This document shows, piece by piece, positions 50,111 to 61,888 of a DNA stretch of 64,000 nucleotides. The notes below the pieces were generated by a model that worked only from the letters and a program-made list of their open reading frames with translations, ran no database searches and was not told the DNA's origin. The stretch spans positions 417,673-481,672 of the forward strand of contig SJOL01009893.1 in NCBI GenBank assembly GCA_004794785.1, given 5' to 3'. The stretch is from Opisthorchis felineus (Eukaryota > Platyhelminthes > Trematoda > Opisthorchiida > Opisthorchiidae). Position 1 is the first letter of the stretch. Each line of letters begins with the position of its first letter. A program made the translations under genes and the position numbers.

Positions 50111-50794
50111 CAACAATGACGATTCCCAAAGAGGATGAGACAGCTTTACAGTTCTCCTCGGCTGTTGTTTCTAGGTCGACTCCACTCCCGAAGAGATATA
50201 TCGACTGAAATTTCAAAATGCCAATAAACTGTTAACAAATAGTCCACCTTACATCCCGAGTTAACTCTCACGGCAAAATGTCTTGCGATCACTTGTTCTG
50301 ATATCAACTCACTTTCATCCGGAATACTTCATTTACTGCAAAATTTCCAGAACTTCCCATATGTTTAAAAAATGCGAGTCAACTGATTTTTCAGTCGAGG
50401 TGTAAAAGTGCCGTACTTGAGGATAATTTACGTCTTTGTTATGGTGATTACTATCTGTAATGACAAATGTCCTCCCTACGAGCAGAATTATGGAGATTCT
50501 GATACAAATCTTGATGCCAAATTGTATGGCAAGTGAAGTGAGCCGATCGACTGAAGTGTGCTTTTTCATGGGAACCCTAACACTGAGTGAAGCTCAGCGT
50601 CTAACGAAAATTTTGGCTTACAAATTGCAAATGAAAATAATGCTTAAAAATAAAGTTGTGCCATATATAAATGTGATATTAATAAACATATGTGTAGGTG
50701 GGAATCTATTGTTTATAAAAGGAATGCCAAGCGACTTTGGAAAGCAGTGGCATCTTTCAAACTGATGCTTCAGTCTAAAGTGATGAAACACCAG
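50111..50794. other. No gene seen
   Basis: A frame at 50460-50765 has about 100 codons but is AT-rich and unrecognised. Confidence 0.45.
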
Positions 50795-51014
50795 AATATT
50801 AAATAATATTAATAATATTAAATAACTAAAATAAAAGTAATAAATAAATAAAGAGTTAAATAAATAATAAATAATAAATAATAATAATAATAAATAAATA
50901 ATAATAATATAATAATAATAATATAATAATAATAATAAATAATAATTAATAAATAAATAATAATAAGTAAGTAAATATTAAATAAATAGTAATATTATTA
51001 TTGAATAATAATAA
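50795..51014. repeat. AAT/AATA-type AT-rich microsatellite
   Basis: About 220 bases made almost wholly of A and T in AAT, AATA and AAATA units with few interruptions. No coding content. Confidence 0.9.
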
Positions 51015-52145
51015 AACTTGGTGAATCGAGCTGATTTTTCCGCCAAAATTTAGTCAGTTTCTCACCACTGTCTAAACTAACTTCAAGTGGCAGTAACACG
51101 TACCTAAATTGCGTTTCCTAAGAGCCATTTTTTGTCAGGTTCACTCCAACTCACGAAAATAATCCAAGTAAACATACATAAAATAAGTGACACAAGCAAG
51201 AAATGACACGAATAATAAAACTGTAGCACTACTGGGTCCACCGCATCACATTTCGCTCTGATTGCACGTACAGAGTCAACTTCAGAATTTCGTAGTTAAG
51301 GGATCCCCAAAACATGTAATGAAAAGCTCATTCTGCCTTCGGGAGATCGAATTCGTTCAGAAACTATTTTGGACGTTGAAAATGTACCGCGTTACTTAAT
51401 CAAGATAGGCAAATTAAGCATGAAGATTTAGTAGAATGGGACTTACTGAGATTCGGTGTCTTTGTGTCCGCATGTCATCCATACTTGTTTTCGAAGGGAT
51501 CAGGGGCCATATAAAAAACTTTTACCCACTTGGTACATAACTAATACAGTTGTCCATCTTCAAAGGGTTGACTCTTCCGATGCGGTCCTGCATATAAACG
51601 CAGGCTGCAATGAACCAATCAAAGTCGTTTCTTTCTCAAAATCACTTACGAAAACTTTTTATCTAAAGTTTATGTTTGCCTTCTAACACACCACCATTCG
51701 GCATGTTTCTCCTGCGTGGAAGTTGCTGTGGGCAGGCGGGTGACAAAAGTCATTTTTCGCCATAATTCCGTGGACTACATCGTGATATTAAAGTTGTTCC
51801 TTCTGGATGTGGAACCTTCATAGGAAACCACCCTGAAATATCTTTTTCAGACGTGCTTTGTAGTGGGATAATTCTTTCCTACTTGATTTCCTCTTCAAGT
51901 CGGCTTTCTGGGAGAAAATTCTGTGTCACGCGCACTGTCCACCGCAGCTAAACATTGGTCATCACAGTTGGCCTGTTTAGTGACCATCATTTAGCAATAC
52001 TGGAAGTCCACGTTTCTAGCAAATTTGTTGGTACAGTGTACACAACCTATTTAAAACATGTGAGTTAACCTTTTGATGATGCAATTTGCCAACCTCGCAG
52101 TTTTCTACACAAATGGAGGTACCTTGATCCTAACTCATGGCGTTA
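51015..52145. other. No gene seen
   Basis: No supportable feature. Confidence 0.45.
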
Positions 52146-52149
52146 GTGT

Positions 52150-52470
52150 TTATGTTCGAGAAACAGATTGGCTCACAAATGAGCACGTTTGAGGTACTGC
52201 GCCTAATGTGGGTTTAAGGACATTAGGTTGACTGAAGCTCGTTGATGCGCTTATCTGAGCCTCAAGACGGATGAGACTGGTTGTGGCATGTCAAAGGGTT
52301 TTCAGTTACCTTTGGGGAAATTTACTGCACTATCCGGAATATCATACTAGCTGAAACGTCAAGCAACCTCGTTAGAAGAAGAGAGTCAATAAGGAAAGAT
52401 TTGGCTGAATTCGGATGAGTCTCCCAGTAAAATCAAATTGGCTTGCAAATGAGAGCATTTCATGGGCGAT
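52150..52470 (+). repeat. Hammerhead repeat family B, tandem: one unit plus the start of a second
   Basis: The first unit (about 52150-52400) carries GGTACTGCGCCTAATG, AGCCTCAAGACGGATGAGAC and TGTCAAAGGGTTTTCAGTTA. Its ribozyme core is wrecked. At 52404 a new unit begins with GATGAGTCTCCCAGTAAAAT and CTTGCAAATGAGAGCATTT, the 5' part of family B (compare 87-130). The spacing gives a unit of about 250-270 bases in head-to-tail order. The second unit breaks off near 52470. Confidence 0.55.
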
Positions 52471-53765
52471 TTTGTATTGTTTCTCATGCCCGCTGCAAGA
52501 TTATTCATGCGAACCAAGATCCAACCGCTGAACACCAACTCGACCTTCAGAGTAGTTGCCTGCAGTCCACATTTTGGAGCTTTACTCCCCTCTAGTTCCG
52601 CAACTGGCCCTCAAACAGCTAAGGAAAAAGCGACTTTAATCGCAGAATTGGCGCTCAATCATTATCCTAGTTTGCCCTTGATGCTTACTTGCCCCCTTCA
52701 CTGTTTCTATTGAAGCAACATTTCGGTAAAGTATCCTGCATTTGTTACATAAGTTCAAGTTACAAGTCCACTTCACTTTGAGAAGAGTTTAATATGGTCG
52801 CGTGAATGTTACGTCATATTGTTACTGTTAGTAAATTGAAAATTTTCTAGGCAAATTTTCACCAGAGCCTTCATTGATATCCACCGTAACTTGGATATGA
52901 TCCGTGTTCACGACTGCTTCCCATGCATACATTGGTTTGCACGCATTGGTTACATCAAAATACCCAATCGGGTTAAAGGCAACGGTTAATAAATTGTGAG
53001 GTCCTCAGAGTGTCTTAATACCTAACGTTGTGGACGTTTCTTAACTCAATTAAAGGGATGATAAGTCTCAGTTTGAAAACAGTAAGTGACGTTGTTTTAT
53101 TAAGAATCCACTTGTTAGTGTAGTTTCACATGGGGAAACTCAGAATTGATTGATGGCACCACTGTTGGGATCAATATACAGTCGGGAATTCAAGGTTAAT
53201 ATAGAATCTAGAAAATGTATTCACAATGCTTCCGTGTTCATTTGCGATATCAGTAACCCAATGTGTGTGACTTTTTCCCTACTGAAGAACGTTTTGGAGG
53301 TGGTGAATATAGTTCATTTTCAGGCATTCATTTCACACGGACTGCAATAGCCAATCAGGACATGACAACTGTCAATCACGTGATTTCCAGATCGCAGTGC
53401 AATTTTATTCAGTTTCTGCAAGTGACACTTTTTTAAAGGGACAGCAAAAATTCACACATAATAAAAACTCCACTGGTCATTTTTTCTCATCAACACTTTT
53501 ACACCCCTAGTTATCATATATGTCGTTGTGAAGTTCGATCGGCAAATGCGACTCGAAAGAAACAATGAACCGTTGTCAAATAACTGCGCCAGTGGAGTAA
53601 AAGAGCTCTTCGAAGCTCCCCCAACCACCAAGAAATTCTAAGCAGCTCAAGAGAAAGAATAAATCACCTTATGAGTGAATCTTCCAACTGAGAATTAGTC
53701 ACCTGAGGAGCCAGGTAAAACGTGGCAGAGTGAGAAGAATTTCGTTACTGAAGGATGGGTGGCTT
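52471..53765. other. No gene seen
   Basis: No supportable feature. A frame at 52462-52713 is unrecognised. Confidence 0.45.
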
Positions 53766-53769
53766 TATA

Positions 53770-53975
53770 TTTTGTCTAACTGCGAGTTACTTACGCTGCA
53801 AATCAGCCCATCGCAAGAAAACGCACTAGTCTTTAGCTACCAACCTGGAGGTTGCGAGTTCAAATTTCCCCCGAAAGATTCGTAAGAGACGCACTGATTA
53901 TGATTTCCACTATGGATAAAACGGCTGTGCAGTACTCTTTGGATTTTTGGCGCAGACTTGCTTTACTTACAAGAC
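53770..53975 (+). repeat. Sm-alpha-like SINE, family C, copy 4 (hammerhead degenerate)
   Basis: Contains CTACCAACCTGGAGGTTGCG and GAGTTCAAATTTCC (B-box region), GAGACGCACTGATTATGAT, ACTATGGATAAAACGGCTGT and a TTGCTTTACTTACA tail. CUGAUGA and GAAAC are both altered, so no active ribozyme is expected. Confidence 0.58.
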
Positions 53976-54384
53976 GAAATATTCACTAAATATAGTGGAA
54001 ATTACCTTGTGTGCACTTAAACATCTGCCGGTTAATGTATTGCAACAATTCGGTTTCCTGAAGGTAGAAATAAACAAGAATAGAACTTGTATTTGGAAAA
54101 TTCAATCTCGTTCATCTGACGATGGGGACTTTCCAAGTGTCCTGATGGCTATTCCACTTCATGGGAAAAATCCGAAGACATAGCCTAAAAACAATGTGGA
54201 CTGAGTAAAAGTCCATATGAGGACATTCTCGGAACGAAATCGATTAAACTTTTCCATGAGCAGCTAAATCCAGCCGGAAAAATAAATTGTGTTTACTTGA
54301 TGATTTTTCATATCAAATCACTTCTAAACGGAATGCCACAAGAAACTGTATCAATATTGGTATTTTGAACTTCCAACCTCTCGG

Positions 54385-54735
54385 GTACGCGCGGGTGATC
54401 AGCAGTGTGAACAACTCGCACATAGGATAGTGTGCCGCTCATCTTCCAATCACGGGATCCACATCCACTCTAAAAGCCAGTCAAAGTGTGTGACTACGTG
54501 ATGTGGATACCATGATTGAAGGACGAGCGGTGCTATATCCTGACCAGCCGTTCGTACCCGAACGGTTAACTGTTTAAACTACCAAGCGGAAAGTCACGCG
54601 TTTGACACTCCGGAATTTCGTGAGATGCGCACTGCCGATGATTTACAATAATCGTGAAACAGTCTTAGAATTCCTTTCATCTTTCCAGCCTAGACTGGCT
54701 TCACTTACACCATTAAATCTCCATTATGACTAGCC
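54385..54735 (+). repeat. Sm-alpha-like SINE, family C, copy 5 with an inverted 5' arm
   Basis: The plus-strand family C part (54498-54735) runs through GGAATTTCGTGAGATGCGCA, a mutated core CCGATGA, GTGAAACAG, and a GACTGGCTTCACTTA tail. In front of it, 54393-54468 is the same 5' block in opposite orientation (GATCAGCAGTGTGAACAACT), which matches 5334-5420. The two arms form a hairpin at 54425-54540. The ribozyme core is mutated. Confidence 0.6.
54425..54540. repeat. Imperfect inverted repeat (hairpin)
   Basis: Arms of about 43 bases at 54425-54468 and 54498-54540, separated by about 30 bases. They pair with several mismatches, for example GGATCCACATC with GATGTGGATACC. The arms are two opposed copies of the family C 5' block. 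Confidence 0.65.
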
Positions 54736-55615
54736 TATTCTCTATTTACAGCCAGGGTAGAAAGCTTGTCAACCTATATGTTAAAGGCATGAACATACAT
54801 TGCCGCGATTGACTCCAGAATCGATACATTTCTTAATTTCGTCATTTATTCAGCTTTCCACGTTCGGATAGCTATCGTTCAATCGCATCTTTTCCCATCA
54901 CATGTATGAAAGTCGTTTTTAGATGATTAGGATTTAAATTCGCTAAGATTTCGGTTAATATCCCTTTCTTAAAGGAAAATATTTTCACCGATCGTTATTA
55001 CGGATTACGTTTTGAAGCAATACAACAATGTAAACCAAAATCACCTTCGTACTTTTTAAGGTAAACCACAGAAATGCTACTCTGTCATTAGTTGTCTGGG
55101 TTCCGAAAAGTCCATCAGCTTAACCATCTGAAAAACAGTAACTAATAAAAGACCATGGTTAACGGTTATCATGGCGTCTTTTGCACCAAGCTTCAAAAAA
55201 ACGTGTTTTTAGGTTTTTGATCTGACTGTCTGAAATAAGAGACTGCATACCATAAAAAACAATGCTCAAACGATGATACGTTTATGAGCAGATCGGATAA
55301 TTCAAGTCCAACTTCGTCACCATTGATATTTGTTTCAAATCAAGACAAACGGAACTGTCCTACTAGCATGCGTGGACATCCTCTGGGTAGTCCCATTTGA
55401 AGCGAATCTTGGTTGCTTAAAAAAATTCAAGTATACGAATTTATCCAGTAGTTTCAAAACACACGAGTTCTCCGTGTCTACCGGTTGGTCAACTCACTTA
55501 TCGTAATTGGTAGAACTACGTCACGCTGGAAGATTTGATTAGAGGCTCTCTGTCTCCATTCATATTTATTTCCCTGATCAACGAGATGATGACCTGATTG
55601 CTGAAAGGTCTTCAA
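54736..55615. other. No gene seen
   Basis: No supportable feature. Confidence 0.45.
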
Positions 55616-55619
55616 AACC

Positions 55620-56622
55620 CTGGTGTTTAGATGGCTTCTGACGAAAACCTTGTCAATCTGGAGGATGCAGACGACACTGAACTCACCTGTAGGCAGAAGA
55701 AGAAGCAGGTTTCCACGGACGAACAGACCAAAGAAATCCCGTGCTTTGGCGAAAACGGATGTTCAATCACTGAACACGCCGTTGACAATCCAGGGAGAAG
55801 AGTTTTCAAGGGAGCGTCTTACATACGTTGGAAGTTGTATTCGTTCCGATTGTAGTGTGACTGATGGGATCAATGCATCAATCTGTAAAGCTCGGGATGC
55901 GTTTGAGACACCTATGGCGTCAAAGTGGTGTATCTCTGAGCCTCAAGGGACGTATGCATCAGGCCACAGTGCGGGCTGTTCTGTTGTATGGCTGTGGGAC
56001 TTTGTCTGTTCGAGCAGCGGAACTGAGACTTCTTTAGATGATCGAAAACGGCTCTCTCAGAACCGTAGCTCGTGTGGGTTTGTGTTGGTGGATCCGTAAC
56101 GAGGCGATTAGAAATCGAGCTTTCGGTTGTGCAACGGGAACTTCCATTGAAGAGTGCGTCTAGCAACACAGCTGCGATTATGTCATGTATTGGGTATGCC
56201 GAACCATCGTTTTCCAAAGAGAGTACCGTTTTCTATGCTCAGTTCAGAGTGGCAGAAGCTGAGATGTTGCCAACGCTTGACCTGGCCGTGGGATATGAAA
56301 GAGATTGCGAAACGTTTGGGTGCTGTCGTTGATACTCACCCCCCCCAGGATTGTGACTGCGTAATCCCCATTGCGCCTGGATGGAGACGCTGCAATATAT
56401 AGTTGCTAATCGACGTTGGTGGCGTTGTTGTTGTCAGTTTCTATCCAGATTGCCTGAAGGTGTAGGAACCTTGGAATGATTGCGCTGGGCTAGCACTAAG
56501 TCCACTGCTTATCCACTTTTACTCTTTTTTTCCAAAATAAGGCTTTCAAATAAACCATGGTTGTACGGCAACGAAGTACTAGTGTTAAACACCGATGTTC
56601 TGATCTCAGTGATGATGATGGA
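55620..56622 (+). mobile_element. RTE-like non-LTR retrotransposon, 5'-truncated, plus-strand copy
   Basis: Starts within the RT catalytic region: NLVNLEDADDTELT (from about 55647), where the catalytic YADD has become DADD. DVQSLNTPLTIQGE and YVGSCIRSDCSVTDGINASI follow (55755-55890), then after frameshifts HVLGMPNHRFPKRVPFSMLS (56180-56240). Degenerate remains of the Trp/Gly-rich end extend to about 56395. The 3' UTR (56395-56510) is the reverse complement of the UTR in the minus copies. The shared tail lies at 56556-56622 and ends in GTGATGATGATGG. It is a pseudogene with intact 3' end. Confidence 0.78.
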
Positions 56623-59350
56623 TTTGCATTTCGGGGTCCGGCAGAGAACTGATGTCAAAAAAATGTATCAGAACAAAACGTACGAAAAAACAATTGCTCC
56701 CTGAAAGGCAGATTAGCTAATCTCTTAGAGATAACCCTGAAGGAAACTTCTTGGAAGAGGACCACTTTTGAAAGCACGGATGTTTCTCAAGCCATTCACT
56801 AACTTACAACCAAAGCAAAGAATTGCCGCCGATTTACGAATAGCTAGTTTACTTAACAGGATGGTGCAACGCAGTATAACTTGCCCTCCAGGTCGACATA
56901 GATCTATTAGTGATTCCGCACTCAAAGGAGTACAGCGGCTACCAAGTCCGGAAACTATCTTGATTTGGCATCATTTGACTGGGTGGATTTTCAAGCAAAT
57001 GATATAAACCCACTGCAGTCCAGCTTCATTATAGAGTCCACAAATCAGAAAAGGAAAACGCGGCCAATTTTAGGGTCCCAAAAATTTCCAACTCTGTCGT
57101 TTTGCAAAAATATGCAATCGTACTTTTGAAAATTACTGTTCGAGTTTGGTCAGATGGATGGACAAGGCACTAATTTCTAATTAACCGGATACAAGCAGCT
57201 TACAAGCAGCACATACGTTGCGATGTGTTGCGCTAGGATGTCTGAAACATTTGCTTCAGACAAGCTGGAGAATCCCTTGACAATGTATCATGAAATCCAG
57301 GTGAATTGTCTTTATACAGACTGAAATTTCCCTCCTACTTGCAGACAGGTGTTGTGATTCAGTTGTTTTAAAACATTCATTTGCCCGCAATCAACACTGC
57401 TGGATACGCACACACGGACAGCCAAGTGAAGAGTGTTCCCCCCAGAAAAGAAGCAGAACCGTGAAGCCGGTGTAAACCAAACAGACAGTCTGATTTAGCA
57501 GATATCTCAAGGCTATCGAAAACTGTCCTGAATAGATGCCAAACTCAGACGTGGGTGATATGCAGTATTTCCCATGTGTTCTAACTAAGCCGAGGATCCA
57601 TAAGCGGCAAAGTACCTACAGAACCACGACTGACAAATTCTTCGTGTGGGCACAATATATGTGTAACGAACCGAAAAATTATCGGTTAAAATAAAAACAG
57701 ATTAATTTTTAGATATCGGCTGAATTTGGCGCGTGTGCAGGGCATTTCTCGTTCGTGCTTTCGAGAAGGTGGTTTTTTTAAAGGTATTATTTTACATGAA
57801 CAAGAAGCGCATTAAATTAGTCAAAAAGCATTTTGTAGGCAGAAACATTAACTATAATGTGCTTAGCAATAACGACTAAGATTTAGGGCATTAGCTCATG
57901 TGTGACTCAACTCGCGGATTTTGGTACGTAACGAGGGCAGAAGAAAAGAGGCCAAACCGTCCCCGATACACGGAAACCTTGTTTTCCTGGTCCTACACTA
58001 TGGAGGCGCGTAGCTGATAAATCTGTGTTCCTTGGAGGTAGACGTCAGATAAGTCATCTGTGTAGGCGATATTTATTAAGGTTGCCTATTTACGGACGCA
58101 AAAGGCATCCCGATATAAACCCGTTATGTCTGTTTCTTATCCAAAATTCTTCACTTCTAAGGTAAGGTCTGTCCAGGTTGAAATAATTGTGAACCAGAGT
58201 AAAATCAATAACCCTGGATTTGCACCGATCAGTTTTTTGTGCAGGTGTGGAATACTTGAGAAGAAAGCACAATGTTAGAGACAGCTTTACTAATGCGATC
58301 AACACAAGCCTAATGAATATCTTTAACGAATTTGCGCACACTTTCTCAAAAGACAATGAAAAATGAATAATTTGAAAGAAATAATTTGTTGGACAGCTGT
58401 TATGAGACATTTTTGCGCTTTGTTTTTGCAAAAAAATGTGTTTTTACATGCATAATGATGACTTGCATACATATTAAAAGATAATGACTCTATAACGTTG
58501 GGTTTAGGCCGCTCAGATGGATCGTTTTAAACCAAAGTCTGTACCAAATTACCCGATTCTAACCGTTCGTCTATGTCACATACTCGGGATCAACAGCATC
58601 TCAAAAAGTCAAATAAGCCTCGTTTTGGAAGGCTACCAGTCAAGAAACGAATTAGCGCCACGTGACAGCTTTTAAGACTCATTTGGTGTATCTTTATCCC
58701 AACTTGGTAGGCAGGCAATAATTCAATATGTTTTCTCACGGTTCAAGGCTTTGAGTAAGATGGTGAGTCCTGAAGCGTGTGTCAAGTGTACACAAACGTT
58801 GTCTCTTGCCCACAACTGACCTCTGTGTTCTCCAGTTAGCGAAAAAACGGTGAGCCATATTTTAGCTTCATAAATATACTTTGTTATAAACGTATAAACA
58901 TAAATATAAATATATATGTATGTAAATTTATTTTAACACACAAATATATTTTTGTTTATTTTTAAAGCAGTTCAAGGTCACCTGATTAGGCACAGAAACA
59001 TTTTCACCAATGCTGTTGCTAGAAATCTGAGGTGTAGTTGAAATCCTGCTGAGCGCTTTGTTTCAAACTGACCGGTTGAATTTAGTTGTGAAGAAATACT
59101 TTGAAAGCTTTTTGAGAAAGGCAGATATATGGGATTCTGACCACTAGTTTTGGAGCTATCATTAACCTGAACAGGTGAGAGGCTCTACAGGACCAACAAC
59201 GCGTGGGAGAAAATGCGGCATTGCGTGACACACAAATTGAGGGACAAAAAGCCAAATGAACTTCTTTGGTGTTTACAAGCAACTTAAATAGATCCCAGTC
59301 AAAAGTGGAGTGGCCTTTGCGCCTAAGTGCAGTTGCAGATTGTTATGAAC
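56623..59350. other. No gene seen
   Basis: Short frames only. 58870-58960 is strongly AT-rich (TATA/AAATA runs) without a regular repeat unit. Confidence 0.45.
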
Positions 59351-59351
59351 G

Positions 59352-59965
59352 GGGGACGCATCATCATCACCATCATCGTCACCGACAGCATGATATCAGC
59401 GTTCAACACTGGTGCTTTGTTGCCTTACAACCATAACTTAAATGAAAGCCTTACTGTGAGAAGAAGAATAAATGTAAATTGACAAGGGACTTATTGTTAG
59501 CCAAAAACAGACATTCTTGGTTGCCTACATCCTTAGAACTTCATTCACTTCCGTCATTCAGTCATTTCACTCACTCACTCACTCACTCACTCACTCACTC
59601 ACTCACTCACTCACTCACTCACTCACTCACTCACTCACTCACTCACTCACTCACTCATTCACTCACTCACTCACTCACTCACTCATTCACTCACTCACCC
59701 ACTCACTCACTCGCTCACTCACTCACTTCATTCTTACTGACAACCGAAACCTCATTGATATCGATTAACGACAGCATGTTGCAGTTTCTACAGCCATGCT
59801 TATAGGGAGATCACACGGAGCCCATCCTGGAAGGCGAGCCGTAAAAAGAGCATTCAGACTTTTTGTGGTCGCTTTCATACCGCTCTCTCACCTCAAAGAT
59901 TAAACATCTCTATGCTTGTGTCATTCTGGATTGGGCATGAAAATCAACACGATCTTCGGGAAGGG
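59352..59965 (-). mobile_element. RTE-like non-LTR retrotransposon, 3' end copy with expanded microsatellite
   Basis: On the plus strand, CATCATCATCACCATCATCG (from about 59359) and GACAGCATGATATCAGCGTT (59383-59402) are the tail in minus orientation. The RTE 3' UTR follows (59440-59810), then the C-terminal coding end around CATCCTGGAAGGCGAGC (about 59822). Coding similarity runs to about 59965 (TTGGGCATGAAAATCAACAC, CTTCGGGAAG). The UTR is interrupted by a 160-base ACTC array. Frames are broken. Confidence 0.65.
59567..59727. repeat. ACTC tetranucleotide microsatellite
   Basis: About 40 copies of ACTC with a few TTC and CCC interruptions. The open frames through it (Thr-His-Ser-Leu repeats) are a product of the array and not genes. 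It sits inside the 3' UTR of an RTE copy. Confidence 0.92.
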
Positions 59966-60958
59966 AAGAATACATCACCTTAAAGACACACTGATTGATA
60001 TCATGTGCGGAATCCTGGCGAGGACTCGAAAATGCTTAAGCTTAAAAACTCGAGAAGTCCAGAAAACCTTCAGCTATTGTTATTTCAGATTGGGTCTTCG
60101 GGAAAATTTTACGCACAGTTTTTTTAAGGACACTTTGTCACACGTATAGCACGGTATATTCGTGACGGCATAGCTAACAATAATGCACTTTCAGGACGAG
60201 GATGAATTTGACATGCGTTCCTTTTCCTTCTTTACGTTAATAATCGTGTTCCTAGTCAGATCTTTCAACCCCCCCTTAGACATTTTATGTGGGCGACACA
60301 GCTCGATAATCTCTTGGTGCCTTTTTTAATCATGTCTTTTATAAATAAAGTCTTTCATCAGTGGGGAGAAATTTCTGTTTTCGTCCTTCGTGTTATACCC
60401 CGACGAGTCGGACTGCTCGTCAATGTACTGGATAAGTGAAAAAACGCGCAGTCATTCACCAATCAATATCGTGACTGTAGGTTACACAGAATGCCTGATT
60501 GAATGAAGTTTTATTGAAACTTCTCACTTAGCCTACAAATGAACTTTTCTGGCTTCAAATGTGACTACTCAATTAGGACGTTTTCGATTCTGAAGGAAAC
60601 AAGGATGTTTGGAAATCTGCTTGACCTGTGTTTATTTAAATTGCAGTTAGTAGGGTGAAACCGATAAGACTAGGCGCTGATTCCACTTGTGTATATTTTT
60701 TGAGGACGTCAGTGAAGGCTCATCCCTTCACTATCTTTTGCCAAGGTGGTTTGTAAACTGCTGGAAATTTTTCCGCATTAATATCGTTAATCTATTCATT
60801 GACTCATGATCAGGTGTTCCACAAGTCACCATATCCATCCGTTTCAGATTCTAACTCACTTAACAAGAATTTTCCACGATCTCTTGAACCCGCGACTGAG
60901 AGTCAGTCATCAATAAACTGAGAATACTAGCGATGTTGGTCAGCTGGGCATTATAAAA
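59966..60958. promoter_or_regulatory. Upstream region of the channel gene, no defined promoter
   Basis: About 1 kb ahead of the DEG/ENaC exon. TATAAAA lies at 60952-60958, directly against the ATG, which is too close to be an ordinary TATA box for this start. An in-frame stop at 60914-60916 closes the frame upstream. No other promoter element can be defined by eye. Confidence 0.3.
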
Positions 60959-61882
60959 ATGTCATTCCGGGTCGCAATGAACGACTTCTCACACAAACGC
61001 AGTAGGAGTGTTCCACGATTTGGTGATACCACAGGAGAAATGGAAGAATGCAGTAAGCTCAAAACTTTTCACCCTGAACCTGCGGAAAACAATATTGTCT
61101 CAGTATACAATAACTATGGAAATAATGGCATACCATCCTCATTCGCGCACTCCTGCAGCCACCCAAATGCTGTTACGCAATACTGTGCTGAAGACACACA
61201 ACCTTTGATCTTCCAAATTCGAGGACAGTTCAAACAGTTTTGTGAAACAACATCATTGCGTGGTGTTCCACGAATTGTGAGCACCAAGGATACAAAACGA
61301 CGTTTGTTGTGGCTTATCTTTGTGCTCGCGTTTTTTGTCGGTTGTATCACCTGTCTGATATTCCTCATCAATCAATATCTAGCCTATGATGTCATTCATC
61401 AACCAAAAAAATTGTATGACCTACCCAAATCATTCCCTTCTGTAACCATATGCAATTTGAGGCCATTTTCCACCAGAGATATTCGCAAACTAAAGGCCGC
61501 CGGCGTTGTTCCCGTGGATATGTATTTTGATAACATTCAGCGTATGATCCCCCACGTCCGACCGGAAAACAGGCGATATATGACAATGCTGTGGACAATG
61601 TCTGCTTATCTGTACAATCTACCAGAAACTCTGGACGAATATGCCCTGGGACATTCAAAACATGACATTGTAAAGCGGTGTTATATTGTGTACAAACGAG
61701 GCACGATGAATCGCGGTACAGATTGCGAATCATCCGGCTACTGGACTAAAACAAGGGACCCGGTTTTTCACAATTGTTATACTTATACGGTATTTCAAAA
61801 CTTGACGGATCAAGTGCTGAACATGGAGATGGTGGTCTATCTGGACAACTTGGTAGAACAAACAGACTGCTTCGATTGCCAA
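60959..61882 (+). CDS. DEG/ENaC-family sodium channel, first coding exon (partial gene)
   Basis: Encodes 308 residues of an amiloride-sensitive-type (degenerin/ENaC) cation channel subunit, a plasma-membrane trimer. Residues 1-112 are a long cytoplasmic N terminus. A pre-TM1 segment FCETTSLRGVPRI (94-106) matches the family's gating region. TM1 is about 115-140 (LLWLIFVLAFFVG...). The post-TM1 signature FPSVTICNLRPF is at 159-170. The extracellular part carries a possible N-glycosylation site (N281-L-T) and cysteines C241, C256, C273, C304 and C307, with HNCYTYTVF (271-279) matching the family GNCYTFN block. Usual members have about 500-700 residues, so the rest of the extracellular domain and TM2 lie in later exons, not found before the window end. 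The ATG at 60959 follows an in-frame stop 43 bases upstream; Met7 is an alternative start. In place of the conserved His-Gly it has Arg101-Gly102. Confidence 0.9.
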
Positions 61883-61888
61883 GTAAGT
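61883..61888 (+). other. Splice donor of the DEG/ENaC exon
   Basis: GTAAGT follows CAA directly, a near-perfect 5' splice site. Splicing here ends the exon after codon 308 (phase 0). Reading through would add only five residues before a stop. Confidence 0.85.

Noticed and set aside
59479..59805. Protein with Thr-His-Ser-Leu repeats (two overlapping frames)
   Set aside because: The frames are translations of the ACTC array; every frame of such an array stays open.
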